Positions 27,484 through 37,306 of a stretch of 64,000 bases of DNA are shown here, piece by piece. Each line of letters begins with the position of its first letter. Position 1 is the first letter of the stretch. Position numbers and translations under genes: made by a program. Where the stretch lies: NCBI RefSeq assembly GCF_024448935.1, contig NZ_JAMOIE010000001.1, positions 62,001-126,000 of the forward strand. The letters are read 5' to 3'. A model generated the notes under the pieces. The model saw only the letters and a list, made by a program, of their open reading frames with translations, had not been told where the DNA came from and ran no database searches. The stretch comes from Stutzerimonas stutzeri. GTDB lineage: Bacteria; Pseudomonadota; Gammaproteobacteria; Pseudomonadales; Pseudomonadaceae.

Positions 27484-28505
27484 CCCGGGCTGAGATGATC
27501 ATCAGTTTTATCGAACGCTACTGCGTCACGCCGGAAGGTGCCGACGTGGGCAAGCCCTTGCTGCTGGCCGAGTTTCAAAAGCAGTTCATCCGGGCCGTAT
27601 ACGACAACCCCAAGGGCACCCGGCGTGCCATCTGCTCGATAGCGAGAAAGAACGGAAAATCCGGGCTTATCGCTGGCCTGATCCTGGCGCACCTGATCGG
27701 ACCTGAAGCCAAGCAGAACAGCCAGCTAGTATCGGGCGCCATGAGCCGCGACCAGGCATCGCTAGTGTTCAACCTGGCGTCAAAGACGGTCATGCAGTCG
27801 CCTGCCCTGTCGAAGATTGTCCGCATTGTGCCGAGTGGCAAACGCCTGCTGGGCCTGCCGCTGAATACCGAGTTCCGCGCCCTGGCTGCTGACGGCAGAA
27901 CGGCACACGGCCTGTCTCCGGTGCTCGCCATTCTCGACGAGATAGGCCAGATCCGAGGTCCGCAGTCCGACTTCGTGGACGCCATCACGACCAGCCAAGG
28001 CGCGCACGCTGCACCGCTGCTGATCGCGATCAGTACCCAAGCCGCAAACGCTGCCGATCTGCTGAGCCAGTGGATCGACGATGCAAAGCAGTCGAAAGAC
28101 CTGCGCATCGTCTGCCATCTGTACGCCGCTCCGAAGGGCTGCGACCTGCTGGACGTTGAAGCCTGGAAAGCAGCCAATCCGGCCTTGGGTCTGTTCCGCT
28201 CCGAAGACGATCTGCGCGAGCAGATGCAGCAAGCCGCCCGTATGGCGAGCATGAGCAGCATCGCCCTGAACCTGCTGCTGAATCAGCATGTGAGCCTGGA
28301 CAGCCCGTTCATATCGCCTGACGTGTGGATGGCCTGCGATGCCGAGCCGGAACCCTTCGACGGTCCCGTATATGCTGGCCTGGACCTGTCCGCCCGCACG
28401 GACCTGACAGCGCTAGTGCTGATCGGCAAGACGGCTGGCGTCTGGCAGGTTCGCCCGTACTTCTGGACGCCGCACCCTACTTTGGGGTTGGCCGGTGACA
28501 GCACT

Positions 28506-28541
28506 AGCCCCGCCTGCGTGATGCTGTGCGGGGCTTTTCTT
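28506..28541 (+). terminator. hairpin with T-rich tail at the broken end of terL
   Basis: AGCCCCGC / GCGGGGCT (28506-28513 and 28528-28535) with a 14-base loop followed by TTTCTTTT. It looks like a rho-independent terminator left at the rearrangement point. Confidence 0.6.
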
Positions 28542-28596
28542 TTGGGCAGTCGAGTGGCGAAAGGGGAGCGGTACGGGGAGCAGAACAGCCAAAAAC

Positions 28597-28624
28597 GAAA
28601 AAGGTCAGCTCGGAAGCTGACCTA
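28597..28624 (-). terminator. intrinsic terminator of the CAU tRNA
   Basis: On the minus strand AGGTCAGCT TCCG AGCTGACCT is followed by TTTTCGTTTTT, starting 15 bases after the tRNA CCA end. Perfect 9-bp stem with a UUCG-like tetraloop. Confidence 0.9.
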
Positions 28625-28639
28625 AGTCGTTGTTTTCAT

Positions 28640-28716
28640 TGGTGGGCCCACACGGACTCGAACCGTGGACCAAAGGATTATGAGTCCTCTGCTCTAACCA
28701 ACTGAGCTATAGGCCC
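28640..28716 (-). tRNA. tRNA with CAU anticodon (probably tRNA-Ile2, lysidine-modified; alternatively elongator tRNA-Met)
   Basis: 77-nt tRNA including an encoded CCA. The minus strand starts GGGCCTATAGCTCAG and ends TGGGCCCACCA. The anticodon loop is CTCATAA, so the anticodon is CAU. It lacks initiator features. Acceptor pairs 4-69 and 5-68 are C-G, as in E. coli tRNA-Ile2 where they favour TilS, whereas E. coli elongator tRNA-Met has U4 and A5; I therefore lean to Ile2. In P. aeruginosa a CAU tRNA next to rpoD is annotated Met. The phage remnant lies at its 3' side. Confidence 0.95.
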
Positions 28717-28803
28717 TCAGAGGCCGGCGGATTATACCGGGGGTGTGGCGCGTGCGCCAAGCGAAGCCGAGCGTACATCGTTGTTTTGTCTGGCCTTGAA
28801 TGC

Positions 28804-28831
28804 AAAACCCCCGGCGTTGGCCGGGGGTTTT
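28804..28831 (-). terminator. intrinsic terminator of rpoD
   Basis: Perfect 12-bp stem AAAACCCCCGGC / GCCGGGGGTTTT with a 4-base loop, five bases past the rpoD stop. The T run comes from the stem itself (TTTT). Confidence 0.88.
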
Positions 28832-28835
28832 GGTT

Positions 28836-30692
<1,857 letters not shown>

Positions 30693-30784
30693 ATAACCCT
30701 ATCCACTGACGGTTCTGGCGGGCTGAAAACAAGCTGAGCATTATAGCCGAGCAGGGACCTCACGCGCCAGTTGAGGTCGATTTA

Positions 30785-30924
30785 GGGCGCCTCTAAAAAC
30801 TATCTGCGATGGCAATGCTGCGTTAAAAACAGGCTCGGACTGCTCATTTAGACCGCTAAACTCCGCGTCCCCGCCTGTTTTTTCCTTTGTCTTGCCTATC
30901 TCGCCTACGTTTTTAGAGGAGCCC
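30785..30924. mobile_element. 140-bp MITE-like palindromic element with TA flanks
   Basis: The terminal inverted repeats are GGGCGCCTCTAAAAAC (30785-30800) and GTTTTTAGAGGAGCCC (30909-30924), 16 bp with one mismatch, flanked on each side by TA (30783-30784 and 30925-30926). The interior continues as an imperfect palindrome: AAAAACAGG and GGAC...TTTAG on the left pair with the mirror copies on the right. No coding capacity. A TA duplication and short inverted ends fit a non-autonomous element moved by an IS630/Tc1-mariner-type transposase. The right end runs 12 bp into dnaG and supplies its TAA stop. Confidence 0.8.
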
Positions 30925-32838
30925 TATAGCGGGTGTTGAGTTGCGATTTAGCAGGCTGCGCAGCTGCTCTTTCTCCTCTGCGCCGAGTTCGCCCTGGCGA
31001 GCTTTGCGCAGCAGCGTTTCAAGGCTGCGCTCTCGTTGTCTGGCAGCAAGGCTTGTTATGGTGTCGAAAAACTGTTGTTCAAGGTTGTCGGCCGAGATTA
31101 GCCATTCTTTCTCGGCAAGTGCGCGCAAAAGGCGCCCTTGGTCGGTTCCATGCCAGCGTGCGATCAATTGCAGGCTGCGCAGTTTGGGGTTCTTTTGCAG
31201 CGTTCCCAGCAGGGCGACAAGCAGTTGGGCGTAGGTGTCGTCTTCCGCAGCAAAGTGGCTGGCATCTTCGACCTTCTGCGCAAGCTCAGGATGATGCAGA
31301 AGCGTCCGCAGTGTGGTCAGGGCCGGTGGTTCTACTGAAGCGGGCGTTCTCGGTGCGCGTGGCTTTTTGAAGTCTGGACGCTGGCCGGGCTTTTTCCAGT
31401 CTTTTTTCCACTCTTTCTTGTCGCCGGTCTTCGGCTGGGTGGCGGCCGGCGGTGCGTAGTGGTCGCCTTCGTCGTGGCCCGTCGCGGTGTCGTAATACAC
31501 GCTGTCGTCATATTCCAGCGCGGGGCTCGGCGATGCTGAGCTCATCTGCTGCAGCGCTTCGCCGTGCAGGCCGGTGATTTCCCCGAGGCGCTGGCGCATC
31601 AATGCGCGCAGGTTGTTGCCGGGGATTTTTTCGATGAGCGGTGCTGCAAGAGTCGCCAGGTGGGCCTTGCCTTCCAGTGAGCGTGGGTCTGCTTCTTCAC
31701 TAAGCTGCTGGAAGAAGTAATCGGCCAACGGTTGCGCCTGTTGCTGGATTCGGGCCCTGAAGGCATCGGTACCTTCGCTGCGCACCAGGCTGTCCGGATC
31801 TTCGCCTTCCGGCAGGAACAGAAAACGTGCGCGGCGACCATCCTGCAGGTTTGGCAGCGCCGATTCCAGAGCGCGCCAGGCAGCCTTGCGACCGGCTGCG
31901 TCGCCATCGAAACAGAACAGCACGCTGGGCACGATACGAAACAGGCGCTTGAGGTGTTCGTCACTGGTCGCTGTGCCCAGTGTTGCTACAGCATTGCGCA
32001 GCCCTTGCTGGGCCAGTGCAATGACGTCCATGTAGCCTTCAACGACCATGATTTCATCCAGGTCGCGGTTGGCCTTGCGTGCCTCGTAGAGCCCGTAAAG
32101 TTCCTGGCCTTTATGAAAGACAGGTGTTTCCGGCGAATTCAAGTATTTAGGCTTGTCATCGCCCAGCACGCGTCCACCGAAAGCAATGACGCGCCCGCGG
32201 CTGTCACGGATCGGAAACATTACCCGATCGCGGAAGCGGTCGTAGCTCCGGCCGGTTTCAACGTTTTCGATTAACAGTCCGGCGTCGATCATGGCCTTCT
32301 GCTGAAGGGCATCGCCGCCCAGGTGCTTCATCAGGTTGTCCCAGCCGGGCGGGGCGAAGCCGAGCCCGAAATCCCGGGCAATAATGCCGGACAGACCTCG
32401 GCCTTTCAGGTATTCCACTGCAGCCTTGCGCGCCGGGTGCCCCTTGAGAGACTGCCGGTAGTACTCGGCGGCGGATTCGAGCAGGGGGTACAGCGGCGAG
32501 TCCACGGGCTGGCGTGGCCTGCGTCCCGGGCCGCTTTCTTCGCGCGGCACGTCCATGCCGGCGCGCTTGGCCAGCTCTTCGACAGCCTGGGGGAAGTCCA
32601 GGCTGTCGTGATCCATGATGAAGCCGAGCGCGTTGCCGCCAGCGCCGCAGCCGAAGCAGTAGTAGAACTGCTTGTCCGGGCTGACGCTGAATGAGGGGGT
32701 CTTTTCCTTGTGGAACGGGCAGCAGGCGGTGTAGTTCTTGCCCGCTTTTTTCAGTTGGATGCGCGAACTCACCACCTCGACGATGTCGGAGCGGTTGAGC
32801 AGGTCATCAATGAATGATTGCGGGATCAAGCCGGCCAT
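30913..32838 (-). CDS. dnaG: DNA primase DnaG
   Basis: 641-aa primase synthesising RNA primers at the replication fork. The zinc-binding CHC2 domain has Cys40, His43, Cys61 and Cys64 ('CCPFHKEKTPSF', 'YYCFGCGAGG'). The central catalytic region has 'SRGRVIAFGGRVLGDDKPKY' and the Toprim motif 'IMVVEGYMDVIALAQQG' followed by 'LFCFDGDAAGRKAAW' with the acidic metal ligands. The C-terminal helicase-binding domain is preceded by a Lys/Pro-rich linker (about 455-500; 'DKKEWKKDWKKPGQRPDFKK'). The last few codons and the stop lie in the inverted end of the MITE-like element, so the tail '...AIGLL' may be altered from the ancestral one. Confidence 0.96.
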   Translation of the reverse strand: MAGLIPQSFIDDLLNRSDIVEVVSSRIQLKKAGKNYTACCPFHKEKTPSFSVSPDKQFYYCFGCGAGGNALGFIMDHDSLDFPQAVEELAKRAGMDVPREESGPGRRPRQPVDSPLYPLLESAAEYYRQSLKGHPARKAAVEYLKGRGLSGIIARDFGLGFAPPGWDNLMKHLGGDALQQKAMIDAGLLIENVETGRSYDRFRDRVMFPIRDSRGRVIAFGGRVLGDDKPKYLNSPETPVFHKGQELYGLYEARKANRDLDEIMVVEGYMDVIALAQQGLRNAVATLGTATSDEHLKRLFRIVPSVLFCFDGDAAGRKAAWRALESALPNLQDGRRARFLFLPEGEDPDSLVRSEGTDAFRARIQQQAQPLADYFFQQLSEEADPRSLEGKAHLATLAAPLIEKIPGNNLRALMRQRLGEITGLHGEALQQMSSASPSPALEYDDSVYYDTATGHDEGDHYAPPAATQPKTGDKKEWKKDWKKPGQRPDFKKPRAPRTPASVEPPALTTLRTLLHHPELAQKVEDASHFAAEDDTYAQLLVALLGTLQKNPKLRSLQLIARWHGTDQGRLLRALAEKEWLISADNLEQQFFDTITSLAARQRERSLETLLRKARQGELGAEEKEQLRSLLNRNSTPAIGLL

Positions 32839-32882
32839 AGGGTATGAGAATACGCTCGCGGTGTTCAGGCCGGAATGAAAAA

Positions 32883-32915
32883 ACTCCGACCATTCGCCAG
32901 CTGGCGAAGCGGAGT
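32883..32915 (-). promoter_or_regulatory. strong hairpin just upstream of dnaG
   Basis: A perfect 16-bp palindrome TTCGCCAGCTGGCGAA (32893-32908) enclosed by ACTCCG / CGGAGT (32883-32888, 32910-32915), between rpsU and dnaG. In E. coli this spacer holds a terminator that lowers dnaG expression relative to rpsU; no T run follows this stem, so it may be a processing or attenuation structure. Confidence 0.5.
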
Positions 32916-32928
32916 CTATTTCAATGCA

Positions 32929-32950
32929 AAGCCCGGCAGTGGCCGGGCTT
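32929..32950 (-). terminator. rpsU-dnaG intercistronic terminator-like hairpin
   Basis: AAGCCCGGC / GCCGGGCTT with an AGTG loop, 24 bp after the rpsU stop, followed on the minus strand by TTTGCATTG. It resembles the partial terminator between rpsU and dnaG known from E. coli. Confidence 0.65.
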
Positions 32951-32973
32951 GATGCGGCGTCAGCAGTACTGGC

Positions 32974-33189
32974 TCAGTACAGGCGAACGCTGCGGCGCTG
33001 TTCGCGCTGCACTTTCTTGGCGTGACGCTTGACTGCGGCAGCAGCTTTGCGCTTGCGCTCAGCAGTAGGCTTTTCATAGAACTCACGGCTGCGGACTTCG
33101 GCCAGAACACCGGCCTTTTCGCAAGAACGCTTGAAGCGACGCAGAGCTACGTCGAATGGTTCGTTCTCTTTAACTTTAACGTTGGGCAT
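32974..33189 (-). CDS. rpsU: 30S ribosomal protein bS21
   Basis: 71-aa basic ribosomal protein, first gene of the macromolecular synthesis operon. '[20 protein letters not shown]' and '[20 protein letters not shown]' are family-typical, and the C-terminus '[15 protein letters not shown]' is Arg/Lys-rich. It is divergent from tsaD. In P. aeruginosa a YqeY/GatB-like gene lies between rpsU and dnaG; here the two are separated by only 135 bp, with no such gene. Confidence 0.98.
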   Translation of the reverse strand: MPNVKVKENEPFDVALRRFKRSCEKAGVLAEVRSREFYEKPTAERKRKAAAAVKRHAKKVQREQRRSVRLY

Positions 33190-33385
33190 CCAGGACGTAC
33201 CTTCACTTGTTTACCGGTTACAACGCGCGTCGGCAACTATCGCGAGCACGCTGGTTTTAAGGGTTGCGGATGTTAACGCCTTGCCGCGTGGAATGCAAAG
33301 CCCCTTATCGAAAAGCGCTGGTCGGTCGCTGGCCCCGGCGATTAATATGCGCGGCTTCATTCGCTCCTTAGGAAAGGTCGTGCCC

Positions 33386-34411
33386 ATGCTGGTGCTGGGG
33401 CTGGAAACTTCATGTGACGAGACCGGTGTTGCACTGTATGACAGCGAGCGCGGCCTGTTGGCCGACGCGCTGTTCAGTCAGATCGACCTGCACCGCGTGT
33501 ATGGCGGGGTGGTGCCGGAGCTGGCCTCGCGTGATCACGTCAAGCGGATGTTGCCGCTGATCCGTCAGGTGCTCGAAGAGGCCGGGCGCGAATCCAGCCA
33601 GATCGACGCGGTGGCGTATACGGCCGGCCCCGGCCTGGTGGGCGCGCTACTGGTTGGCGCCTCTTGCGCACAGGCGATGGCGCTTGCCTGGGGTGTGCCG
33701 GCAATCGGTGTGCACCATATGGAAGGACATCTGCTGGCGCCGATGCTCGAAGAGCAACCGCCGGCGTTTCCCTTCGTCGCGTTACTGGTTTCCGGTGGGC
33801 ATACCCAATTGGTTCGGGTCGATGGCATTGGACGCTATGAGCTGCTGGGCGAGTCGGTGGACGATGCCGCTGGCGAGGCTTTCGACAAGACCGCCAAGCT
33901 GATGGGGCTGCGCTATCCGGGCGGTCCGGAAATCGCAGCGCTTGCCGAGCGCGGCACGCCGGGTCGGTTCACTTTCCCCCGGCCAATGACCGATCGGCCC
34001 GGGCTGGATTTCAGTTTCAGCGGCCTCAAGACAGCCACGCTGACGACTTGGCAGCAACGTCAGAGCGCCGGCGACGACGGTGAGCAGACCCGCTGCGATA
34101 TCGCCTTGGCTTTTCAGCAGGCCGTGGTCGATACGCTGACCATCAAATGCCGGCGTGCGCTGAAGCAGACGGGGCTGCACAGCCTGGTCATTGCCGGAGG
34201 CGTGAGCGCCAACACTTCGCTGCGCCAGAGTCTTGAAGCGATGCTTGCTGAGCTGAAGGGGCGGGTGTTCTATGCTCGGCCCCGTTTCTGCACCGACAAC
34301 GGGGCGATGATCGCCTATGCCGGCTGCCAGCGTTTGCTTGCTGGTCAGCAGGAAGGCCCCGAGATTTCGGTACAGGCACGCTGGCCGATGGAGTCGTTGC
34401 CGGCAGTTTGA
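33386..34411 (+). CDS. tsaD: tRNA t6A synthesis protein TsaD
   Basis: 341-aa ASKHA-fold catalytic subunit that transfers threonylcarbamoyl to A37 of ANN-decoding tRNAs, with TsaB and TsaE. '[20 protein letters not shown]' opens the protein. The metal ligands are His111 and His115 in '[12 protein letters not shown]', and the Asp of '[13 protein letters not shown]' near the C-terminus. '[11 protein letters not shown]' and '[11 protein letters not shown]' bind the adenylate. ATG 33386 is the family start; the long upstream frame overlaps rpsU. It is convergent with plsY, with 11 bp between. Confidence 0.97.
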   Translation: MLVLGLETSCDETGVALYDSERGLLADALFSQIDLHRVYGGVVPELASRDHVKRMLPLIRQVLEEAGRESSQIDAVAYTAGPGLVGALLVGASCAQAMALAWGVPAIGVHHMEGHLLAPMLEEQPPAFPFVALLVSGGHTQLVRVDGIGRYELLGESVDDAAGEAFDKTAKLMGLRYPGGPEIAALAERGTPGRFTFPRPMTDRPGLDFSFSGLKTATLTTWQQRQSAGDDGEQTRCDIALAFQQAVVDTLTIKCRRALKQTGLHSLVIAGGVSANTSLRQSLEAMLAELKGRVFYARPRFCTDNGAMIAYAGCQRLLAGQQEGPEISVQARWPMESLPAV

Positions 34412-34422
34412 ATGTGAGCTGT

Positions 34423-34992
34423 CTAGAAATGCCGCTCTTTGCCTGCGGACAGGTCGCGCAAGTTGTTTCGGTGACGCCAGACGATAAGTACGGCCAGCGA
34501 TGTCATAGGCCGGAGCGCCTCAGGCTGCATCCAGGCGAGCAGAGGCAGGCAGAGTGGCATTGCGGCCAGCGCAGCCAAGGAGCTGGTGCGCGACAGTTTG
34601 AACACAACCAGCCAGATAGCCAGAGCTAGCAAGGCGGTTGGTGGGTGCAGGCCAAGCAGGGCGCCGGCAGCGGTGGCTACGCCTTTGCCGCCACGGAAGC
34701 GGAAATACACGGGATATGCGTGCCCCAGCACCGCTGCGAGGCCGATCCAGGCCTGTTGCTCGATGGTCAGGCCTAGCGCTGCGGCGAGCAGCACGGGCAG
34801 CAAACCCTTGAGCAGGTCACCGAACAGGGTGCTGATGGCCAGTCCTCTGCCGGCCAGTCGCAGCATGTTGGTGGCGCCGGGATTGCCGGAACCGCCGGCG
34901 CGTGGATCGGGTGCGCCGGTCAGGCGACTGAGTAGAATGGCGAACGAAAGCGAGCCGGTCAGATAGGCGAGCAGTGCTAATTGCCAGAACAT
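34423..34992 (-). CDS. plsY: glycerol-3-phosphate acyltransferase PlsY
   Basis: 189-aa integral membrane enzyme that transfers acyl groups from acyl-phosphate to glycerol-3-phosphate, the first step of phospholipid synthesis. About five TM segments. The conserved loops are '[12 protein letters not shown]' (motif 1), '[19 protein letters not shown]' (motif 2) and '[10 protein letters not shown]' near the C-terminus. The start at 34992 gives [19 protein letters not shown] 35001 is also possible. It is divergent from folB with about 75 bp between and convergent with tsaD. Confidence 0.95.
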   Translation of the reverse strand: MFWQLALLAYLTGSLSFAILLSRLTGAPDPRAGGSGNPGATNMLRLAGRGLAISTLFGDLLKGLLPVLLAAALGLTIEQQAWIGLAAVLGHAYPVYFRFRGGKGVATAAGALLGLHPPTALLALAIWLVVFKLSRTSSLAALAAMPLCLPLLAWMQPEALRPMTSLAVLIVWRHRNNLRDLSAGKERHF

Positions 34993-35067
34993 GGCAGTCA
35001 TCCGGGGCAAGGAGCTCCTGAGTCTAACGGGCAGTCATGAAATTGTCGTGCCGAGGGAGAACGTTGC

Positions 35068-35421
35068 GTGGATACAGTGTTCATCGAAGGGCTGGAAGTG
35101 GCTACGCTGATCGGCGCCTATGATTGGGAACGCGGCATTCGACAATGCTTGCGGCTGGATCTGACCCTCGGCTGGGACATCCGTCCCGCCGCCCAGAACG
35201 ACGAACTGGATAAAGCGTTGGACTATGCCGAAGTGATTGTCGCCATCGATCGTTTCGCTCAAGCGTCACGCTTCGAGCTGGTGGAAACCTTTGCTGAACG
35301 CCTGGCTGCTGCCCTGATGAGTGAGTTCGGCATTCCCTGGTTGCGGCTACGGGTGACCAAGCCGGGCGTCAACCCGCGCGCCAAGGCGTTGGGTGTGGAG
35401 ATCGAACGCGGATGCCACTGA
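35068..35421 (+). CDS. folB: dihydroneopterin aldolase FolB
   Basis: 117-aa folate-pathway enzyme converting 7,8-dihydroneopterin to 6-hydroxymethyl-7,8-dihydropterin and glycolaldehyde. 'DTVFIEGLEVATLIGAYDWE' is the N-terminus with the active-site Glu, 'ALDYAEVIVAID' follows, and the catalytic Lys lies in 'LRVTKPGVNP'. The start codon is GTG, preceded by GGGAGA. It overlaps folK by 10 bp, so the next pathway step is made from the same transcript. Confidence 0.95.
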   Translation: MDTVFIEGLEVATLIGAYDWERGIRQCLRLDLTLGWDIRPAAQNDELDKALDYAEVIVAIDRFAQASRFELVETFAERLAAALMSEFGIPWLRLRVTKPGVNPRAKALGVEIERGCH

Positions 35422-35948
35422 CTCGCGTACTGCTGGGGCTCGGCAGCAATAATCGCCGTGAACGGAATCTGATTGCCGGTCTCGATGCGCTGGAAAAGCT
35501 GCTCGGGGACATGCGCTGTTCACCCGTGTTTGAAAGCCTTGCAGTGGGCTACACGGGTGACCATTTCTACAACCTTGTGGTCTCCGGTAGCACCGAGTTG
35601 CCCTTGATGGAGCTGGACCGACGGCTCAAGTTCATCGAAGCGGACAACGGTCGCTACGCGCCGGACCGCAAAGGTCTGCCACTGGATATCGATGTGTTGT
35701 TGTATGGCGATCTGCAGGGCAATTTTCATGGCTTGCAACTGCCGCGGCCGGAGACGCTGAAAAACGCTTTCGTGCTCTGGCCACTGGCCTTGCTGGCACC
35801 GGACATGATGCATCCCGAGGCCGGGCGCTGCTTCGCTGAATTGTGGCGGGAATCGGCCATCGAGCAGCAGCTTTGGCCCGTGCGTTTCCAGTGGAAGGGC
35901 GAGGAGTTGACGCCAGCGTCGTTGGTGTCTGCCGCGCACCCGCGCTGA
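35412..35948 (+). CDS. folK: 6-hydroxymethyl-7,8-dihydropterin pyrophosphokinase FolK-type
   Basis: 178-aa HPPK-family protein. 'VLLGLGSNNRRERNLIAGLD' is the N-terminal pterin-binding strand and loop, and 'LPLDIDVLLYGD' carries the catalytic Asp pair. This is the short variant coupled to folB in Pseudomonas (PA0583 position), which differs from the canonical folK elsewhere in the genome. Compared with E. coli HPPK the arginine-rich loop 3 is replaced by 'RYAPDRKGLPLD', so activity should not be taken for granted. It overlaps folB by 10 bp and is convergent with cca. Confidence 0.85.
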   Translation: MPLTRVLLGLGSNNRRERNLIAGLDALEKLLGDMRCSPVFESLAVGYTGDHFYNLVVSGSTELPLMELDRRLKFIEADNGRYAPDRKGLPLDIDVLLYGDLQGNFHGLQLPRPETLKNAFVLWPLALLAPDMMHPEAGRCFAELWRESAIEQQLWPVRFQWKGEELTPASLVSAAHPR

Positions 35949-36001
35949 CTTCGCCTTGTGACGAGCGCGGGTTCCTCGCGCTGCAGCACGGCAAGCGCTG
36001 A

Positions 36002-37213
36002 TCAGCTGGCGTTGCCTTGATGGAGGCGTTGGTACTGGCGGACAGCCTCCAGTCGTTCGCGTTTGAGTGCTTCGCCCAGCTCCGCGCCCTTGTAACCCTG
36101 TTCAATGAGCGGTTTCACCTGTACCGCGCGGACATGCTCGACGGCTCCGCGCAGGTATTCGGCCTGCGGATAGGCGTGCCCCTGGTGACCGCTCTGCGCG
36201 TCCATAGCGCAGCAGACGACGAACTGCTCGAAGCGTTCCGGGCGGCGGTAGATGTCGAAATGCTGCAGCAACTCGAACAACGTCTGCGCCGGCAGTGACA
36301 TGGCCTGATGGCCGAGCGAGTGGAATTCGCCGACCAGTCTGGCCAGTTCCTGGCAGTCCCGCGGCACCTTGTAACGCGCGCTGACGATGTCGATTGGCGA
36401 TGTTCTGGTCGTTTCCGTACGCGGCGCATCGAGGTCAGCTGTCTGCCCCAGCGGCATCAGCAGACAGGCCCAGCGCACTGTTAGGGGCTGAGCATGAGCG
36501 GCGCATCTGTGTAGCACCTCCAGCGTGTGCTTGCCGGGCCGGGTACCATCCTTGAGCTGTAACGTCTCGTCGAACAGCCGGTCGATTTCCGGAAACAGCT
36601 CCTTCAAGGCGCCGCAGTCGCGTAAGACCTGTATGAACACGTCAGGGCGAGGCTCCATCAGCGCGCGGGCGATTTCCTTCCAGCTGCGTTCCGGTGTCAA
36701 CGCCAGCAGCTCACCTGATTCGGCGAGCTGACGCATCAGCGCCTGGGTTTCGGGCGCCACGCTAAAGCCGAGTTCGGCATAACGCGCGGCAAAGCGCGCC
36801 ACGCGCAACACCCTTAAAGGATCTTCGGCGAAGGCGGGGGATACGTGCCTGAGCTGGCGGGCGGCGAGGTCGGCCTGGCCGCCGTAGGGATCGATCAGCT
36901 GGCCCTGCTCATCCTCGGCCATGGCGTTGATGGTCAGGTCGCGGCGGATCAGGTCTTCTTCGAGGGTCACTTCGGGGCTGGCATAGAAGGTGAACCCGCC
37001 GTAACCGCGACCGCTCTTGCGCTCGGTGCGGGCCAGTGCGTATTCCTCACCCGTGACCGGATGGAGGAACACCGGGAAATCTGCGCCCACCGGGCGAAAA
37101 CCCTTGGCCTGCATCTCTTCGGCACTGGCGCCGACGACCACCCAGTCCACCTCGGTCACAGGGCGCCCCAGCAACCGGTCACGTACCGCTCCGCCGACTT
37201 TATAGATTCGCAT
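36002..37213 (-). CDS. cca: CCA tRNA nucleotidyltransferase, HD domain degenerate
   Basis: 403-aa class II CCA-adding enzyme that repairs tRNA 3' ends. '[20 protein letters not shown]' begins the nucleotidyltransferase head. The catalytic pair reads Glu21-x-Asp23 ('[10 protein letters not shown]'), whereas E. coli has two Asp. '[20 protein letters not shown]', '[10 protein letters not shown]' and '[16 protein letters not shown]' are normal. The C-terminal half aligns with the E. coli HD phosphohydrolase domain, but the HD pair ('CHDLGKG' in E. coli) is 'LLMPLGQT' here and the following HHGHG segment is absent. The phosphatase/phosphodiesterase activities are therefore probably lost. Start at 37213. 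Confidence 0.93.
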   Translation of the reverse strand: MRIYKVGGAVRDRLLGRPVTEVDWVVVGASAEEMQAKGFRPVGADFPVFLHPVTGEEYALARTERKSGRGYGGFTFYASPEVTLEEDLIRRDLTINAMAEDEQGQLIDPYGGQADLAARQLRHVSPAFAEDPLRVLRVARFAARYAELGFSVAPETQALMRQLAESGELLALTPERSWKEIARALMEPRPDVFIQVLRDCGALKELFPEIDRLFDETLQLKDGTRPGKHTLEVLHRCAAHAQPLTVRWACLLMPLGQTADLDAPRTETTRTSPIDIVSARYKVPRDCQELARLVGEFHSLGHQAMSLPAQTLFELLQHFDIYRRPERFEQFVVCCAMDAQSGHQGHAYPQAEYLRGAVEHVRAVQVKPLIEQGYKGAELGEALKRERLEAVRQYQRLHQGNAS

Positions 37214-37306
37214 GCAGTCCTCCATTGCGGCGGAGGATAAACCAATGCCCCGATGCAGCAAGCTGCGACTGCTCTCGGGGATTCGATCTGAAGTGATGTG
37301 TACCCG

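Larger units (their letters stand above)
27480..28625 (+). pseudogene. phage terminase large subunit, C-terminally truncated
   Basis: 381-codon frame. Residues 1 to about 335 are a tailed-phage TerL ATPase of the Terminase_1 type. 'CVTPEGADVGKPLLLAEFQK' and 'AICSIARKNGKSGLIAGLIL' form the N-terminal motif and Walker A region, 'PVLAILDEIGQIRG' is Walker B, and 'LLIAISTQA' the coupling motif. 'GPVYAGLDLSARTDLTALVL' is the start of the nuclease domain with its first Asp. After 'YFWTPHPTLG' (about 28485) similarity stops, and the frame reads through two hairpins into the tRNA terminator, so most of the nuclease domain is gone. It abuts the 3' end of a tRNA gene, a classic phage integration site. 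No portal, capsid or integrase is present. Confidence 0.85.

Noticed and set aside
27480-28625. Considered as part of a complete prophage
   Set aside because: No integrase, portal, capsid, tail or lysis genes are present; the terminase itself is cut.
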